A DNA stretch of 64,000 nt from Ailanthus altissimus. Taxonomy: Eukaryota > Streptophyta > Magnoliopsida > Sapindales > Simaroubaceae. The stretch lies in contig OX327691.1 in NCBI GenBank assembly GCA_946807835.1, forward strand, positions 2,244,188-2,308,187, given 5' to 3'. A program made the translations under genes and the position numbers. Positions 23,758 to 36,725 of the stretch are shown here, piece after piece (position 1 is the first letter of the stretch; each line of letters starts with the position of its first letter). The notes beneath the pieces were generated by a model. It was given only the letters and a program-made list of their open reading frames with translations, ran no database searches and was not told where the DNA came from.

Positions 23758-23910
23758 AGATATACATTTAATCCACAGTTACCTATTTTGAGCCTAAATG
23801 CCCTTTTTTTTTGTTTAACCATATTACAAGCCTTAAAGACCTTAAGCTTATTTATCCTAAATATACCCATAACACTTTATACCTTGAGTTTACTTAGAAA
23901 TATTCTTAAA

Positions 23911-26727
23911 AGTAAAAAGGTTGTGGTTGTGTGAGGAAAGGGTACTGAAGTGGAAAACAAATAAATCTTGAAGGTAATTATTAATCTAAGTTTGGGGGTA
24001 TCCATTGTAAAAATAAAAAAATAGTCTTTAAAATTCTTTATACCCCTAGCTTAAGAAAAAGAAGAAAGTCTTTATAAGAGTGATTAAAAGAAAGATGGAA
24101 ATATCATAAGTTTAGGGAAGGAGATAAATTAAGGAGAAATGAATCAAGAGGTTTCTAGGTAAATTTTAAGTGTTCATAGCGCGATTTGAACTTTATTTAT
24201 ATATCTTTATATCCCATCTTGACCCCAGCCTTACGTTACAAGCTAATTAAAGTTCTAATTAGATCCTTAAACATGTGTCTTTCTATTGAAAATCCAGTGT
24301 ATGATATATGAGTGTATATGTAATTTTAAAATTACTACATGCAGCGGAAGTATGTTAATAAATACACATAATTTAACAAATTTAACCACATATATGCTCA
24401 AGTATAACTATTATACAACAAAATATATATATGATAAACAATTGTATACATAAAATTAAAATGTAAAGAACACTTACCTAATGAAGGTAGCTTGACAAAA
24501 TCTTCAAGTCATCCAATAATCTAATTGAAGAGCTCACCTTAAAGTGAATTGTTGAATAATTCTAGTCCATAATAGTTTGGTAGGATTATAGAGTTAGAAT
24601 GGTAACTTAGTTTTTAGAATTTCCACCAACATGTATTCAAACTCTTTGAATACAATATTTGTTTCTTAAATGGAGATGATAAATATTTTACATATAACTC
24701 TTATATCAATTCTTAGAAATAATTTTCATAGGATAATTATTTTGAACAACTCTTGTCTAAAATAATTATCTTTTCTCTATTCTCTTTTTATTCATTTTTA
24801 ACCATCATTGAGAGAAGAAGAAGAAGAGAGTTTTTTCATGTTTTTCAACACTTGAAAGAACAAAAACTAATTTTCTCTTACCTCTCACTTCTATGACCGA
24901 ATATTTCTTCTCAACTTAAAAAATCAATTCAATTGTTTGCTTAATCTATTTTATTTTTGTTATTCAACACCTTTTGATAAAATAAAAACAAGTGCTCTAT
25001 CAATTTAGTTGTTGGTCTCCCACTTAAAATTAATTTATTAAGCACTAGAATAATAGCCACTTAATTAAATCATTACCTAACAAATATAATTATATTAATC
25101 ATATTAGAAAATAAATGGCCAATATCTAGGCCCCTCATTATATTAAAATACAATGGTCATGATTAATATATATTATCATATTATCTAATAATATATAATA
25201 ATATCTAATTTAATTATTTAAAATAATTTTGAATAATTAATTTTTACCTTTTTTACTACCAAAATTAAATAGTAAAACTAAGGTAAAATCAAATCATAGA
25301 CCAAATTGTGCCACTTGTCAATCATCCTATAAATTAACAACTCTTGTTAATTAATTCAATGATGTACTTAACAATTAAGTCTTGATAAATGCACATCCGG
25401 ATGGATCTCAAAACAATTATTCTATTTTGCTGGAATTTATTGAATCGAATTATTCAATCCAGTTCGCTACCCCAGTGCTCAACGAGTACATTTCATATTA
25501 TGAGACTCTCTAGGTCCAAACCTAATTTTTCATATGAAGCTCATCTATACGTCCGTGAACGATGCCCACACACACATTACGGATATTACAAATTAGTGCG
25601 TTAGACCATGCAAGTTGAGGTTATTGCATATTTGTATAATCCCTCTATCATTTATATTTTTGGAAGAGTAGAGATATAGATCATCACCGTCAAATCTCTA
25701 TTTGCTCAACCATCAACTTGTCTCCAGATTTATATTTCCTTAAACAATATTCACAAATATTTTTATGATATTGTTTATCCCTTCGGAATATATTTTTTTA
25801 GGTTTATACTTGTGATCACAAGACTTTCTGAAATACAATCTTGGAGCATCAAGATATACAACCCACTCATATGAGCTGATGGATCCCATATCTATGCACA
25901 CCGAACTCCATGAGCATCAGACCATACCCAGCGACACACAGTGGTCAGACCATAAAAGGTCTTTGACATGTGTGGAACCAAAGTATGGTAGATCCTTCAC
26001 GGGCCCACCGCGGTGCTCAGGTCAGAGGACCACAAATACTACTCAACTCGGAAGACCTTCCATTGACGGTTTTATGAGATGTCTATTAGAGGTGTTTGTG
26101 AGTCTATTCAATATATAGTCCTCATTGAATACATATATGTCTATACTAGCTTTTACTAAGCTCATAGTTTGCTAAGACTAACGATCTAGACCATCCAGAT
26201 ATAAACATATACTAATATATATTAATGGGTTCCGCTAATAGACCCGTATCGATGCAATTAGATTAGGAACATAATGTTTGAGAATATACTTGCATAATGA
26301 CATTTCTTAGCACCATCTGTAACTCTTTGCAGCTATGTCATTATAAATATATTCTCAGTTTATTGTCTCATTTCAGACAAGGCTCTAATTGTTTAGATTT
26401 CGCTAACTCTATTAATGTGCTAACTCTTAGCACTGATCTAAACTCCTTTAGACCATACAATGTCTAAAACGTTACAAGCATCTTACCATTCATTATAAAT
26501 AATATTAACAATACAGGCAAGCTTATGGTAGTGTTATTATACATTAAAATATGCATAGACTTCATCTATATGTATTTTCTTTAACTATTAAGTAAATCCA
26601 TATTTCATTCAACTATTTACTTACTTATTACACGTACACACAAGTAATCAATTAAAGGGGAGAATGAAGATCTTGATGAATGATGTGATAATTTATTGAA
26701 GGTTGTCTATGTTAGGGTTGGTGCTTA
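23911..26727 (+). repeat. Tandem duplication, copy 1 (with LTR b inside)
   Basis: Starts AGTAAAAAGGTTGTGGTTGTG and ends with the first 18 bases of a TGTTAG-family LTR (26710-26727). Without the 2.2-kb LTR b it matches 26728-27337 almost base for base. The second copy follows with no spacer. See the paired entry. Confidence 0.85.
24286..26516 (-). repeat. Solo LTR b of the TGTTAG family, right end lost
   Basis: Recognised by the shared landmarks GCAGCGGAAG (about 24343) and ACCATACCCAGCGACACA (about 25921), and by the internal order of blocks. On + it ends at about 26516, roughly 110 bp short of the usual GGCACGTAAGCACC...AACA end. The flanking duplicated host lost about 24 bp at the same place compared with copy 2. 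No target duplication can therefore be seen. Confidence 0.75.
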
Positions 26728-27337
26728 AGTAAAAAGGTTGTGGTTGTGTGAGGAAAGGGTACTGAAGTGGAAAGAAAATAAGTCTTGAAGGTAGTTATCA
26801 ATCTAAGTTTGGGGGTATCCATTATAAAAATAAAAAAGTAGTCTTTAAAATTCTTTACACCCCTAGCTTAAGAAAAAGAAGAAATTCTTTGTAAGAGTGA
26901 TTAAAAGAAAGATGAAAATATCATAAGTTTAGGGGATGAGATAAATCAAAGAGAAATGAATCAAGAGGTTTCTAGGTAAATTTTAAGTGTTCATGGTGCG
27001 ATTTAAACTTTATTTATATATCTTTATATTCCATCTTGACCCCAGCCTTATGTTACAAGCTAATTAAAGTTCTAAATAGATCCCTAAACATGTGGCTTTC
27101 TACATTAGTGGAGAATAGTATAAAAAGCAAGCTTATGGTAGTGTTATTATACATTAAAATATGCCTAGACTTTATCTATATATATTATCTTAAACTATTA
27201 AGTACATCTATTTTTTATTCAACTATTTACTTACTTATTACACGTACACACAAGTAATCAATTAAATGGGAGAATGAAGATCTTGATGAATGATGTGATA
27301 ATTTATTGAAGGTTGTTTATGTTAAGATTGATGCTTA
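26728..27337 (+). repeat. Tandem duplication, copy 2 (610 bp)
   Basis: Repeats the host sequence of copy 1 and again runs 18 bp into a TGTTAG-family LTR (27320-27337), here the start of the full copia element. The junction GCTTA/AGTAAAAAGG shares a few bases with the start of copy 1 (TTAAAAGTAAAAAGG), as expected for a microhomology-type or unequal-exchange duplication made after the copia had inserted. Confidence 0.85.
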
Positions 27338-27597
27338 TGTGCCATCCCTGAATGTACATATACTTGTTATTTATATAAGTCTACATTCCTATTAAATTGC
27401 TAATACCTATTTATATAGTACCATGCAATGTAACATTACAAACATTGTATGATCTGAAGGCGTTCAGATCTAATCTAAAAGGGTTTAGATCAAGGCCACC
27501 AATTGGCTATACTGAGAGATATAAATGCTAAGTTTTAGCGAGTTATAATACTTAGCGAAGATCCAAGAGTTGGAGCATTGTCTGTGATAGGACATAG
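27320..27597 (+). repeat. 5' LTR remnant of the copia element
   Basis: Matches the first ~280 bp of the family LTR (TGTTAAGATTGATGC onward, GTGCCATCCCTGAATGTAC) and stops abruptly after GGACATAGACCTGAG, where intact copies continue with AATATACTAGTAAC. Confidence 0.85.
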
Positions 27598-28742
27598 ACC
27601 TGAGACCTTAGCACTCAAGGCTTGGTGCCGCGTTGTTGGGGTCTTGGGTTCCTAGTGCTACAGTGCTGGTAAGCTGATGCTACAGCACTAGGGGTTTGGA
27701 CTCTCAGCGCTGCAACACTAAAGGCTGGCACTACGACACTAAGGGCTTTACTTGCCAGCATTGGTAGCCCAAAGCCGCGACGTTGACACTGTTCACTTTG
27801 TAATACTTTAAACAGTACTATTCTACAGTGATTTTGAATAGTAACTTTGAAACACTATTCATAATATTGTGCATGAGATGAAAGTATTTCAAAATAAATG
27901 CATGTGTGGATTTATGAAATGTAGTGATAAGTGTTATCAAACTACATTATAAATACAGGGTTTATAAGATACACTGATAAGGGTTATCAGTATGCATTAT
28001 AAACTAATTTTATTTATGTGCTGGTAACTATAATGAGAGCCCTACTAGTGAGGGTTAATTGTATTTGTACAGAAATAAAAGGAATATTAAGAAATCACCA
28101 AACTAAAGTGAAATATAGTATTTTAAAAATCTCTCTTAATCAGATTAAATAGTAATGCATTATAAAGATAATGTGTTACGGGGATCCATCTTGTCAATAC
28201 GGTGTAACATAGGTCATATCGGTCTTGTTCTAAGATCGCTATAGTGTGAGAAATTTGGTCGGTGTTGTCTAGTTTATGCCAGTTAAACATGAGATGTGGC
28301 AAATATATGCAAAAGTATTGGCTAAGATCGCTATAATGTGAGGGTAGTATCGGTAGCATATATTTAATTATTGATAAGTTAATCTAAAATACACTTACTA
28401 AGATCGCTAAAGTATGACGATAAAGTATATTCAGGATCTAGTTAAGAGTTGCAAAACATATAATTTATAAAAGTTATCTACCCGTTGGACTTACAAGGGT
28501 CAAGATCACGATAGTGTGAGGCTTGAGTAGACCCCAATGGGATCTACTTCCCATTGTATAGTTTAAAGAGTTTAAACTATCGTGTTTCCCGTTCGAGAGA
28601 TTACCGAGATTATGTAAAGTAGTGGGAGGGCATTTTAGAATAAAAAATATATAAGTGTTATACCCATAATCTAAAACATTCAATTAGCGATCTAATAATC
28701 ATTATGCTTACGTCTCCTATTTATTCTAGCTTGTCAAGTATA
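27598..28742 (+). other. Copia untranslated leader with a four-times repeated 20-bp motif
   Basis: Non-coding. At 27600-27790 it is GC-richer, with recurring GCACTA/CAGTGCT/GCGCTGC words. Farther on, a motif close to TAAGATCGCTATAGTGTGAG occurs at 28231-28250, 28323-28342, 28399-28418 and 28501-28520, at spacings of 92, 76 and 102 bp. The function is unknown; its leader position would suit an RNA packaging, dimerisation or regulatory site. Confidence 0.7.
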
Positions 28743-29794
28743 ATGGCCACTACGAACTTGTTAGTGCGTATAGTTAATGTAGACCAACTCAATGGTACTA
28801 GGAATTACTCTGACCGATAGATGAATCTAAAAAATATTTTAGATTTAGAAAAATCTGGATATATTGTTGATCAGAGTTTGCCATAAGGCATTTCTGATAG
28901 CACCTTCCTAGAGGACATGAATAGAAGAAGTATGACCCTCTCTATTCTGGGTGCTTTATCTTCTACTCTGAGGACATCCGGCAAGTCCAAAGGTAAGTGG
29001 GAGAAGGATAAGGTAGATACCTAGGATAAGTCCTCAAAGGTGACAATTATCTAAATATCAATAAAAGAGCAAAGCAGATGGAAAGTGTTTCTACTATAGC
29101 AAGGTTGGGCATTGAAAATCTCACTGTCCTAGATGCTTTATCATTGTCAAGAAGACTTCCATAGGTTTGTGTTTCAAAAATATAGATATTTCTATAGCAT
29201 TTGATGCCAGTTAAGGCTGGGTATGAGATGTTGCATGTTCCTCTTACATCTACAATGTGTTGTGAGACTGAGAGAGAGTAGAATGCGACAACCTGGAGAA
29301 GTAATGTTAAGAGTAAAAAATGGTGATTTCCTGTACGTCCAAGTTGTTGGACAATTTGACTTACTTCTCTCATACAATAAAATAGTTGTATTACATGATT
29401 GGTATTATGTCCAGAATATCATCTGACAAATTATGTCCCTTCCTTTACTTGACAGTGAAGGATATCATATAAACATTAGGAATAGTTTCTTATGCTCATA
29501 TAATATAAATGATGTTTTATTAGCTGAATGTCGGTTAATAAATAGATATAATATATAGTTAGAAATGTCAATAGATTAGAATATTTAAATGATATGGAAC
29601 TGTAGCATACAAACTTAGGTCATATAGGCGTAAAACACCTAACTTATCTGGTTAAAGATGGTTGGATACCTGATCTGACCATAGAGACTTAACCAGTTTA
29701 TGAATAATGTATGGAGTTGATATGGTCAAACTACTGTTTTAGGTGTTGGACATTGAGCTACTGATTTATTGGAACTGGTACATGGTGATGTATG

Positions 29795-31859
29795 TGTTGG
29801 CGTAGCAGGATCTAGGCACGTGGGTGTATGCATGTGCAATTGTGTCTATTGCCTAACGCAGCGAAAATATAAATTTTGCAATAAACACAATAAATAAATA
29901 TATTAATCACATTAATATATTAATAAGATTAGAGAACTCACCAAACGTGTAGCGTTATACACGTATTTTTTTTAGAGTCCGCATGGAGACCAACTTGCGT
30001 GCAGTTCTAGTCACCAACTCGGTGGGCTTGGTGAGCTAGAACAACAGCTCCATATTCAGCCTGGAATTAACTCTTAATCCCCAAAATGGCCAGGAGTGAA
30101 TTTACATCATTTTCTCCAAAAGGATAAAAAATGGAGAACTTGGAGCAATTCATAATTACTCCAATTAGAAGCAGAGAGAAAAATGAAACAATTTCATTTT
30201 TCTTTTCCTTTTTCTTTTCTTTTCTTCTCCTTTCTTTCTTCTCTTTTCTTTCTTCTCTTTTTCCTTTCCTTTCTCTCCTTTTCTTTCTTTCTCTCTCGGC
30301 CGAATGGCCTTCCTATCTTGTTTTTTTCTTTTGCTTCTTTATATATATATATAATATAATATAATATAATATAATAATAATAAAATAATATATATATATA
30401 TATAAAAGGGAGAGAGAGAGAAAATGATTATTTAACAATTAAATAATCAGAGTTGACCATTTTGCCCCTCATGAATAGTTACCAAGTTTACCCCTTAGTG
30501 GGTCCCACCAAATCCCACACTTAGATAAACTCAACTGAGGGTCCACAATACGCTACGTGTCCTTATACAATTAGTAAATAATATTTATTAACTAATTGTT
30601 GTATTTAACACTTAAATACAGATATGCACGTATTCTTATGGAATTGCTGAATATTGTTGGATTAAACAATTTAATCCGGCACGCTGCCCTAGTGCATAAC
30701 GAGTACACTCCATATCGCGGGACTCCTAGGTTCTACGCCCAATTCATCAAATAGAACTATTCCATGAGTCCGTGAGCAATACCCCACTCACACGTCACGG
30801 ATATACAAATCAGCATGTTGAACCATACAAGCTGAGGTTACAACGCATACGTATAGTCCTTCCGTCATGATATCCAGGATGTGCGGGGATATAGATTATC
30901 ACCGTCAAATCCCCATGTGCTCATCCATTTCCTATCTCTAGACTTGTATCTCAATGAACAATATGCGCAAACGTCTTTGCCATATTGTTCCACCCTGTCG
31001 GAACTCTTTCCCGGATCATTGCTTGTGGCCACAAGACTTTCTGAGATACAATCTTGAAGCATCTGGATATCAAACTCCATATAGGAGCTGACGGATCCCA
31101 TATCTGTACGCACCAGACTCCATAAGCATCGAACTATACCCAACGACACCCAGCGGTCACACCATGAAAGGTCTGTGACATGTGTGGAACCAAAGTATGG
31201 TGGATCACTTACAAGCCTACTGTGGTACTCAGGTCAAAAGACCACGTATACTACTCAACTCGAGAGGACCCTCCGTTGACAGCTTACATTAAATGTCTAT
31301 CGGAGGCCCTCGTGAGTCTGTCCGATATCCAGTCTTAACTGGATACCCATATGTCAATACGAGCTCCAAGCTCATGGTCGGTCAGGAACGACCATCTATA
31401 CCCGACAGATACGACATACGCTGATCTATATATAAAAGTATCCACCGATAGACCTGCATCGGTAGAAATAGATCAGGGACTATTATTCGAGAACATACTT
31501 GCGCAACTTACATTTATTGGCACCCGATTGCAACTCTTGTAACTATGCAGTTACTATTATATTCCCAGGTCTATGTCTTATTACAGATAAGGCTCCAATT
31601 CTTGGATCTGCTGAGTATTATAACCAGCTAACACTTAACTATGCTAACATTTAGCAATTATATGTCTCAGCATGGCTAACTATGAGCCCTTATCTAAACC
31701 CTTTAGATCTGATCCAAACTCCTTCAGATCTACAATATCTGTAACGTTACATGTATAATACCATATACTTGGTATTAGTGATTTAATGAGAATGTACACT
31801 TGTACAAATACACAAGTATATGTACATTCAGGGATGGCACGTAAGTACCGACCCTAACA
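29795..31859 (-). repeat. Solo LTR c of the TGTTAG family, inside its own family's copia
   Basis: 2065 bp with perfect duplications gtatg at 29790-29794 and 31860-31864. It starts TGTTGGCG and ends CCCTAACA on +. It contains a pyrimidine-rich tract at 30185-30298 and an AT microsatellite at 30341-30404. It opposes the orientation of the host copia. Confidence 0.92.
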
Positions 31860-33351
31860 GTATGCGGTTCAATGGATCACGTTGTAATAGGACTGTTTCG
31901 ATGTATCGACACAGGTTTTGATACTTCATAACCTGTGTTGATGATCTTTATGATACGGGAAAGTGTTTCCTATAAAACATAAGTCATAAACTTTTAAAGA
32001 GTTCAAAAGGTTTCGACTGGAAGTAGAGAAACAGATTAGAATGTACATCACATTAGCAGTAAGGTTTTTTGATGGTTTAAAAGAGAATGAGATTCTCACT
32101 CACTATATTCCTCCAGGTACTTTGCAACACAATGGTGTTTCAGAGATGAGGAATCGGACTTTATTATATATGGTCTGATCAATGATGAGCTTTACCGATC
32201 TATATCTGTAAGAATATGCTCTAGAAACAGCTGCTTATTGAGCAGAGTTCCATCAAAAACTATTCCTTCCACTCTTTATAAAATACTAAGAGGAAGGAAA
32301 TCGGATCTTAAATATGTTAATATTTGGGATATCCTACATACGTAAGAGTTACATAGCAGGATATACTTGTACCCAAAGAAGTCGAGTCATAAGTGTTTTA
32401 AGACTTGGGGCTGTGCTGCTTACATAAAGTTACGCAACAATATATCCTATTTTTTTGTAAGAGTTACTAAGCAGGATAAACTAGCACCCAAGGGGTACAA
32501 GTATAGGTCCGTTGAGTATCTTGTGAATTCAATAAGATACTAGTTTTATGATCCAGAAAAGCAAAGTGTGTTCGTTTCTTGATATACCACCATCCTAGAG
32601 GAAGAGTTTCTCATGGACTGTGGGGATTATAGAAAGATTAAACTTGGTAAAGTCAATTGAGAAATCAATGAACCAATAATGGGAACTCAGGGTCAATTAA
32701 GTAGTGGACTTTTAACATACTCTCCAAGTAGGTAAAAAACGATGTCTAGGTTACCTATTGGGTATGTTAAATACCTGAAGGTGAACTTGGAGTTTTCTTA
32801 GTAGAAGAAAATGATCATTTGACCTACAAGGAAACGATGTTAGACATCAATTTGGGAAAATAACAAAAAGCCATGAAAATATAATTTGACTCTATGCATC
32901 AGAATCAAGTCTGGGACTTAGTTAAACTTCTCGTCGGAATTAATCTCATTGGTTGTAAAGAGTTTACAAGAGAAAGTGGGGGCCAAATAAAAGGTAGAGA
33001 CCTTCTAGGCCTAAAATTATTTCCAGAAAGGTTTTCCTCCGTGATCTAGGATCAACTATGAGGAAACCTTTGGATTAGTAGTGATGTTAAAATCGATTAG
33101 AATTCTATTGGCTCTTACGGTATACTATGACTTTGAGAATTAACCGATGGATGTTAAAATTTCATTCTTGTATTTATATCTCAAGGAATAGATATACACA
33201 GAACAATCAGAGTGTTTTGTATCTAGCCTAACTTCTAGTCCTATATCCAGGTTTAAGAAGTCTATTTATAGACTTTAACAGGTTTTCTGAAGTTGGAATC
33301 ATTATTTTGATGAGGTAATCATATGGTCTGATTTCATAAAAAATAATGAGG

Positions 33352-33353
<2 letters not shown>

Positions 33354-33398
<45 letters not shown>
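33354..33398. repeat. (TG)n microsatellite
   Basis: 45 bases of uninterrupted GT/TG, 22.5 units, inside the RT relic of the copia element. It is the longest pure dinucleotide array here and likely polymorphic in length. Confidence 0.98.
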
Positions 33399-33402
<4 letters not shown>

Positions 33403-34411
33403 GTCAGTGGGAGCATGATAGTCTTTTGATGCTATACATTGATGACATACTAGTCATTAGGTATAATGTTGGTATGTTATAGCCGGTTAAGAGTTACTCA
33501 TAAGAATCTCTCCATAAAGGATTTGAGAAAGGCTTCATTTATACTCGGTATAAAGCTTTATAGAGATAGAGCTAGGAAGCTGATAGAACTCTTTTAAATC
33601 ATTTCACATTGATAGCGTCTTAGAAAGGTACAATTTTTAGTAACTATGAGATAGTTAACGTATTTTTTAGACATAGTGTTCATCTTTCGGGAAGAGTGTC
33701 TTCAAATGGAAGATGAGGGAGTTAGAGTGTCTAACACACCAGATACATTAGCTATTGAGAGCTTGCATAAATGCTATGATGTGTATAAAACCTGATGTTA
33801 GTATGCCTGTAAGAGTTTTGAGTCGGTATAAGTCTAATTTAGGTGACAGCCATTTGATGGTGGTCAAACATATCCTGAGGTACCTTAAGGGTATAAAGGA
33901 TAAGTTTGTCATATATGGAGAAAATGACTTACAATTGAAAAGATACACGGATTCAGACTTCTAGTTTGACCTATATGATAGAGAGTCTACATCTGGGTAT
34001 ATGTTCACTTTCAATGGTACTGAGGTGAGTTGGAACAGCACAAAACTGGGATTCACTGTTAATTCATTTTGAAACCAGTGTGGATTCATAGGTTTGTCAC
34101 TGAGCTTAGAAGAGTTTCAAGATAGATGGATCATATCCCATAGTTATGAAATAATAATAAGGCTGTTGTATAGGTCAATGAGCTAAGAAGACACCGGTAC
34201 TTTAACTATGTTGAGAGAAGTCTCACATAATTAGATAGATCTTGGCCAAAGGAGATGTAATTATTTATAGAATAATTATTTGTAGAATTGTTCTATAAAT
34301 AATTTAGTAGACCGACTTTCTAAGGCCATGACTCTAAAAGAGTTAAAAAAAATACGTGGAGTTTATGTGTATAAGATACCATCAGGAATTACACTAGAGC
34401 AAGTGAGAGAT

Positions 34412-36549
34412 TTTTAGGGTTAGTGCTTACGTGCCATCCTTGAATGTACATATACTTGTTATTTATACAAGTGTACATTCTCATTAAATCTCTAATGCCT
34501 ATTTATATGGTAACATTACAGATATTGTATAATCTAAATAAGTTTAGATTTGATATAAAAAAGTTTAGATTTGATCTAAAAGAGTTTAGATCAAGGCTAC
34601 CAGTTGGCCACCTGAGAGATATAAATGCTAAGTGTTAGTAGGTTATAATACTAGGTAAAGGTCCAAGAGTTAGAGCCTTGTCTATGATGAGATATAGACC
34701 CGGGAATAAACTAGTAACTGAAAAGTTACAAGAGTTACAATCAAGTGCTAAGAAATGTCAATTGTGCAAGTATGTTCTCGAACATTATCCCTGATCTATT
34801 TCTGCCAATGTAGGTTTGTCGGTGGATACCATTATATAAATCAACATATGTTGTATCTATAGGGTATAGATGGTTGTTCCTAGCCGACCGTGAGCTTGGA
34901 GCTCGTATTGACATATGGGTATCTATTTAGGACTGGATATGGGATAGACTCACAAGGACCTCCGATAGACATTCTATGTAAGCCATTAACAAAGGGTCAT
35001 CTTGAGTTGAATAGTATGCATGGTCCTTTGACCTGAGTGCTACAGTGAGCTTGTAAGTGATCCACGATACTTTGATTCCACGCATTTCACAGACCTTTCA
35101 TAGTGTGACCACTGAGTATCTTTGGGTATGATCCGATGCTTATGAAGTTTGGTGAATACAGATATGGGATCTATCAACTCAAATAGGGAGTTAGATATCC
35201 AGATGCTTCGAGACTAAATCTCAGAAAGTCTTATGGCCATAAACATTTATCCCGAGAAAGAGTTTTCGCTAGGGTTGAACAATATGGCAAATGAGTATGC
35301 GCATATTATTCAGTGAGATACAAGTCTGGGGATATGATATGAATGAGCACATAGGGATTTGACGATGATAATCTATGTCTTCGTACATCTAGGATATCAT
35401 AATTGAAGGACTATACGTATGTACGATAACCTTACCTTGGATGGTCAATGCACTGATTTGTATTTTCGTGATGTGTGTGTGGTGCAGTATTCACAAACTT
35501 ATAGAACAATTTCATTTAACAAGTCAGGCGTGGACCTAAAGAGTCCTGCAGTATGGAGTGTATTCATTGTGCATTAGGCAGCGTACCAGATTGAAGTGTT
35601 CAATCCAACAGTACCATGATAATGTGCGCTTGTATGTATTTAAGTGTTAAATACAGTAATTGGTTGACAATTGTTGTTAACTAATTATATGGTGACATAT
35701 GGCGCATTATAAGCCCTTGGTTGAGTTTACCTAAATGTGAGATATGGTGGAACCCACTAGGAGGTATACTTGGTAACCAATATGAGGGGTAGAATGGCAA
35801 TTTCACATACATTGATTATTTAATAGTTAAATAATTAAAATATTTCATTATTATATAATATTATATTATATTTTATAATATTAATTTATATACTTGGTGG
35901 CCAAGTATATATATGTATTAATATTATATTATTATATGATATATATATATGCTTAGTATGTATGTGTTGTACGTGAGAAGCAATTGTGAATTGCTAAGGG
36001 AATTGTTTTTGTTCTTTTAAAGAACATTTGGTGGTCGGCCATTGTTGAGCAAAATTAGAAATGAAATTGTTTCTTTTCTTTTTCATTTCAAGAGTTGAAA
36101 TCTCGGCTACCAACTACAACAATTCAAATGTTTGGTTTATTGATCAAGTGTTGATCAAGGGTAAATCAAATAGCTTAAGGTTTAAAGAGTTTACACCTAT
36201 AGTTGCTGGATATGTTGCTGATTTAGAAAGTCAAGCCCATATTGTTGGCTGCTAGAACTGCCAACTGGTTTCACTCATAGCGGGTCTCCAATTAGTTATG
36301 TTTTTAATCTCAATATCGATTTAGAGATATTAATTTGATTAATATGTGTTTCGTTTGTGGTCATTATAATATATGCTTCCATTATATATAAATATGTATG
36401 AGATGCATATTTATGTTTTCACTTCGATTTAATTTGTATCAAATACATATTTGTGATAATGAATACCTAGTACATGCATACACTATAGAAATAAGACCAA
36501 ATCAAAGGATCTTGGGAGGGGTGGCATGAGATGTCTGCCCACTCTAACA
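34412..36549 (+). repeat. 3' LTR of the copia element (TGTTAG family)
   Basis: 2138 bp, the reference copy of this LTR family in the window. It starts TTTTAGGGTTAGTGC (TG to TT change) and ends ACTCTAACA. Landmarks are GTGCCATCCTTGAATGTAC near the start, AGGGTATAGATGG, TGAGTTGAATAGTATG and a low-complexity AT block near 35830-35945. No protein-coding frame. Confidence 0.92.
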
Positions 36550-36725
36550 GTTTATTGATTTTTGAAAAGACTTATGCCATTTCTACAGCCTTTAAGACAA
36601 TGAAGATGATCGTCTAATCAACCGCGCTTGTTATTAGTTTTAAGTTTTTATTTATAGTCAATAAATTGTGATTGTTTATTTTTGTTTAGCCCGAAGACGA
36701 GCAATGTCTTAAGTTTGGGGATATT

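Larger units (their letters stand above)
28743..34411 (+). pseudogene. Copia gag-pol polyprotein relic
   Basis: Starts at ATG 28743 with a Gag start (VNVDQLNGTRNYSDR, LDLEKSGYIVDQ) and a damaged knuckle near 29085-29130, so Gag is shortened. After the solo LTR (29795-31859) come integrase remnants (YIPPGTLQHNGVSEMRNRTL near 32100; SKTIPSTL near 32250) and RT pieces (LMLYIDDILVI near 33430). RNase H is at 33755-33964 (KHILRYLKGIKDKFVIYG, RYTDSDF) and continues through GYMFTFNGTEVSWNSTK to about 34400 (ALTLKELKKIRGVYVYKIP). Stops and shifts are frequent. A 45-bp (TG)n run replaces sequence at 33354-33398. Confidence 0.88.
27320..36549 (+). mobile_element. Ty1/copia element owning the TGTTAG-family LTR (degenerate)
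   Basis: Bounded by perfect duplications gttta at 27315-27319 and 36550-36554. The 3' LTR is 34412-36549. The 5' LTR is reduced to 27320-27597, where a deletion jumps into the untranslated leader, so the primer site is gone. Gag, a zinc knuckle, integrase, RT (YIDDIL) and RNase H relics follow in copia order (integrase before RT). A 2065-bp solo LTR of the same family (29795-31859) interrupts the coding region. The polypurine-like AAGTGAGAGATT is at 34401-34412, next to the 3' LTR. The element cannot be autonomous. Confidence 0.92.

Noticed and set aside
28231..28520. Regularly spaced short repeats as a possible CRISPR-like array
   Set aside because: Only four degenerate units at uneven 76-102-bp spacing, in a plant retrotransposon leader, with no cas genes.
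33228..33416. 62-codon frame on - with a His-Thr run
   Set aside because: It is the translation of the (TG)n microsatellite.
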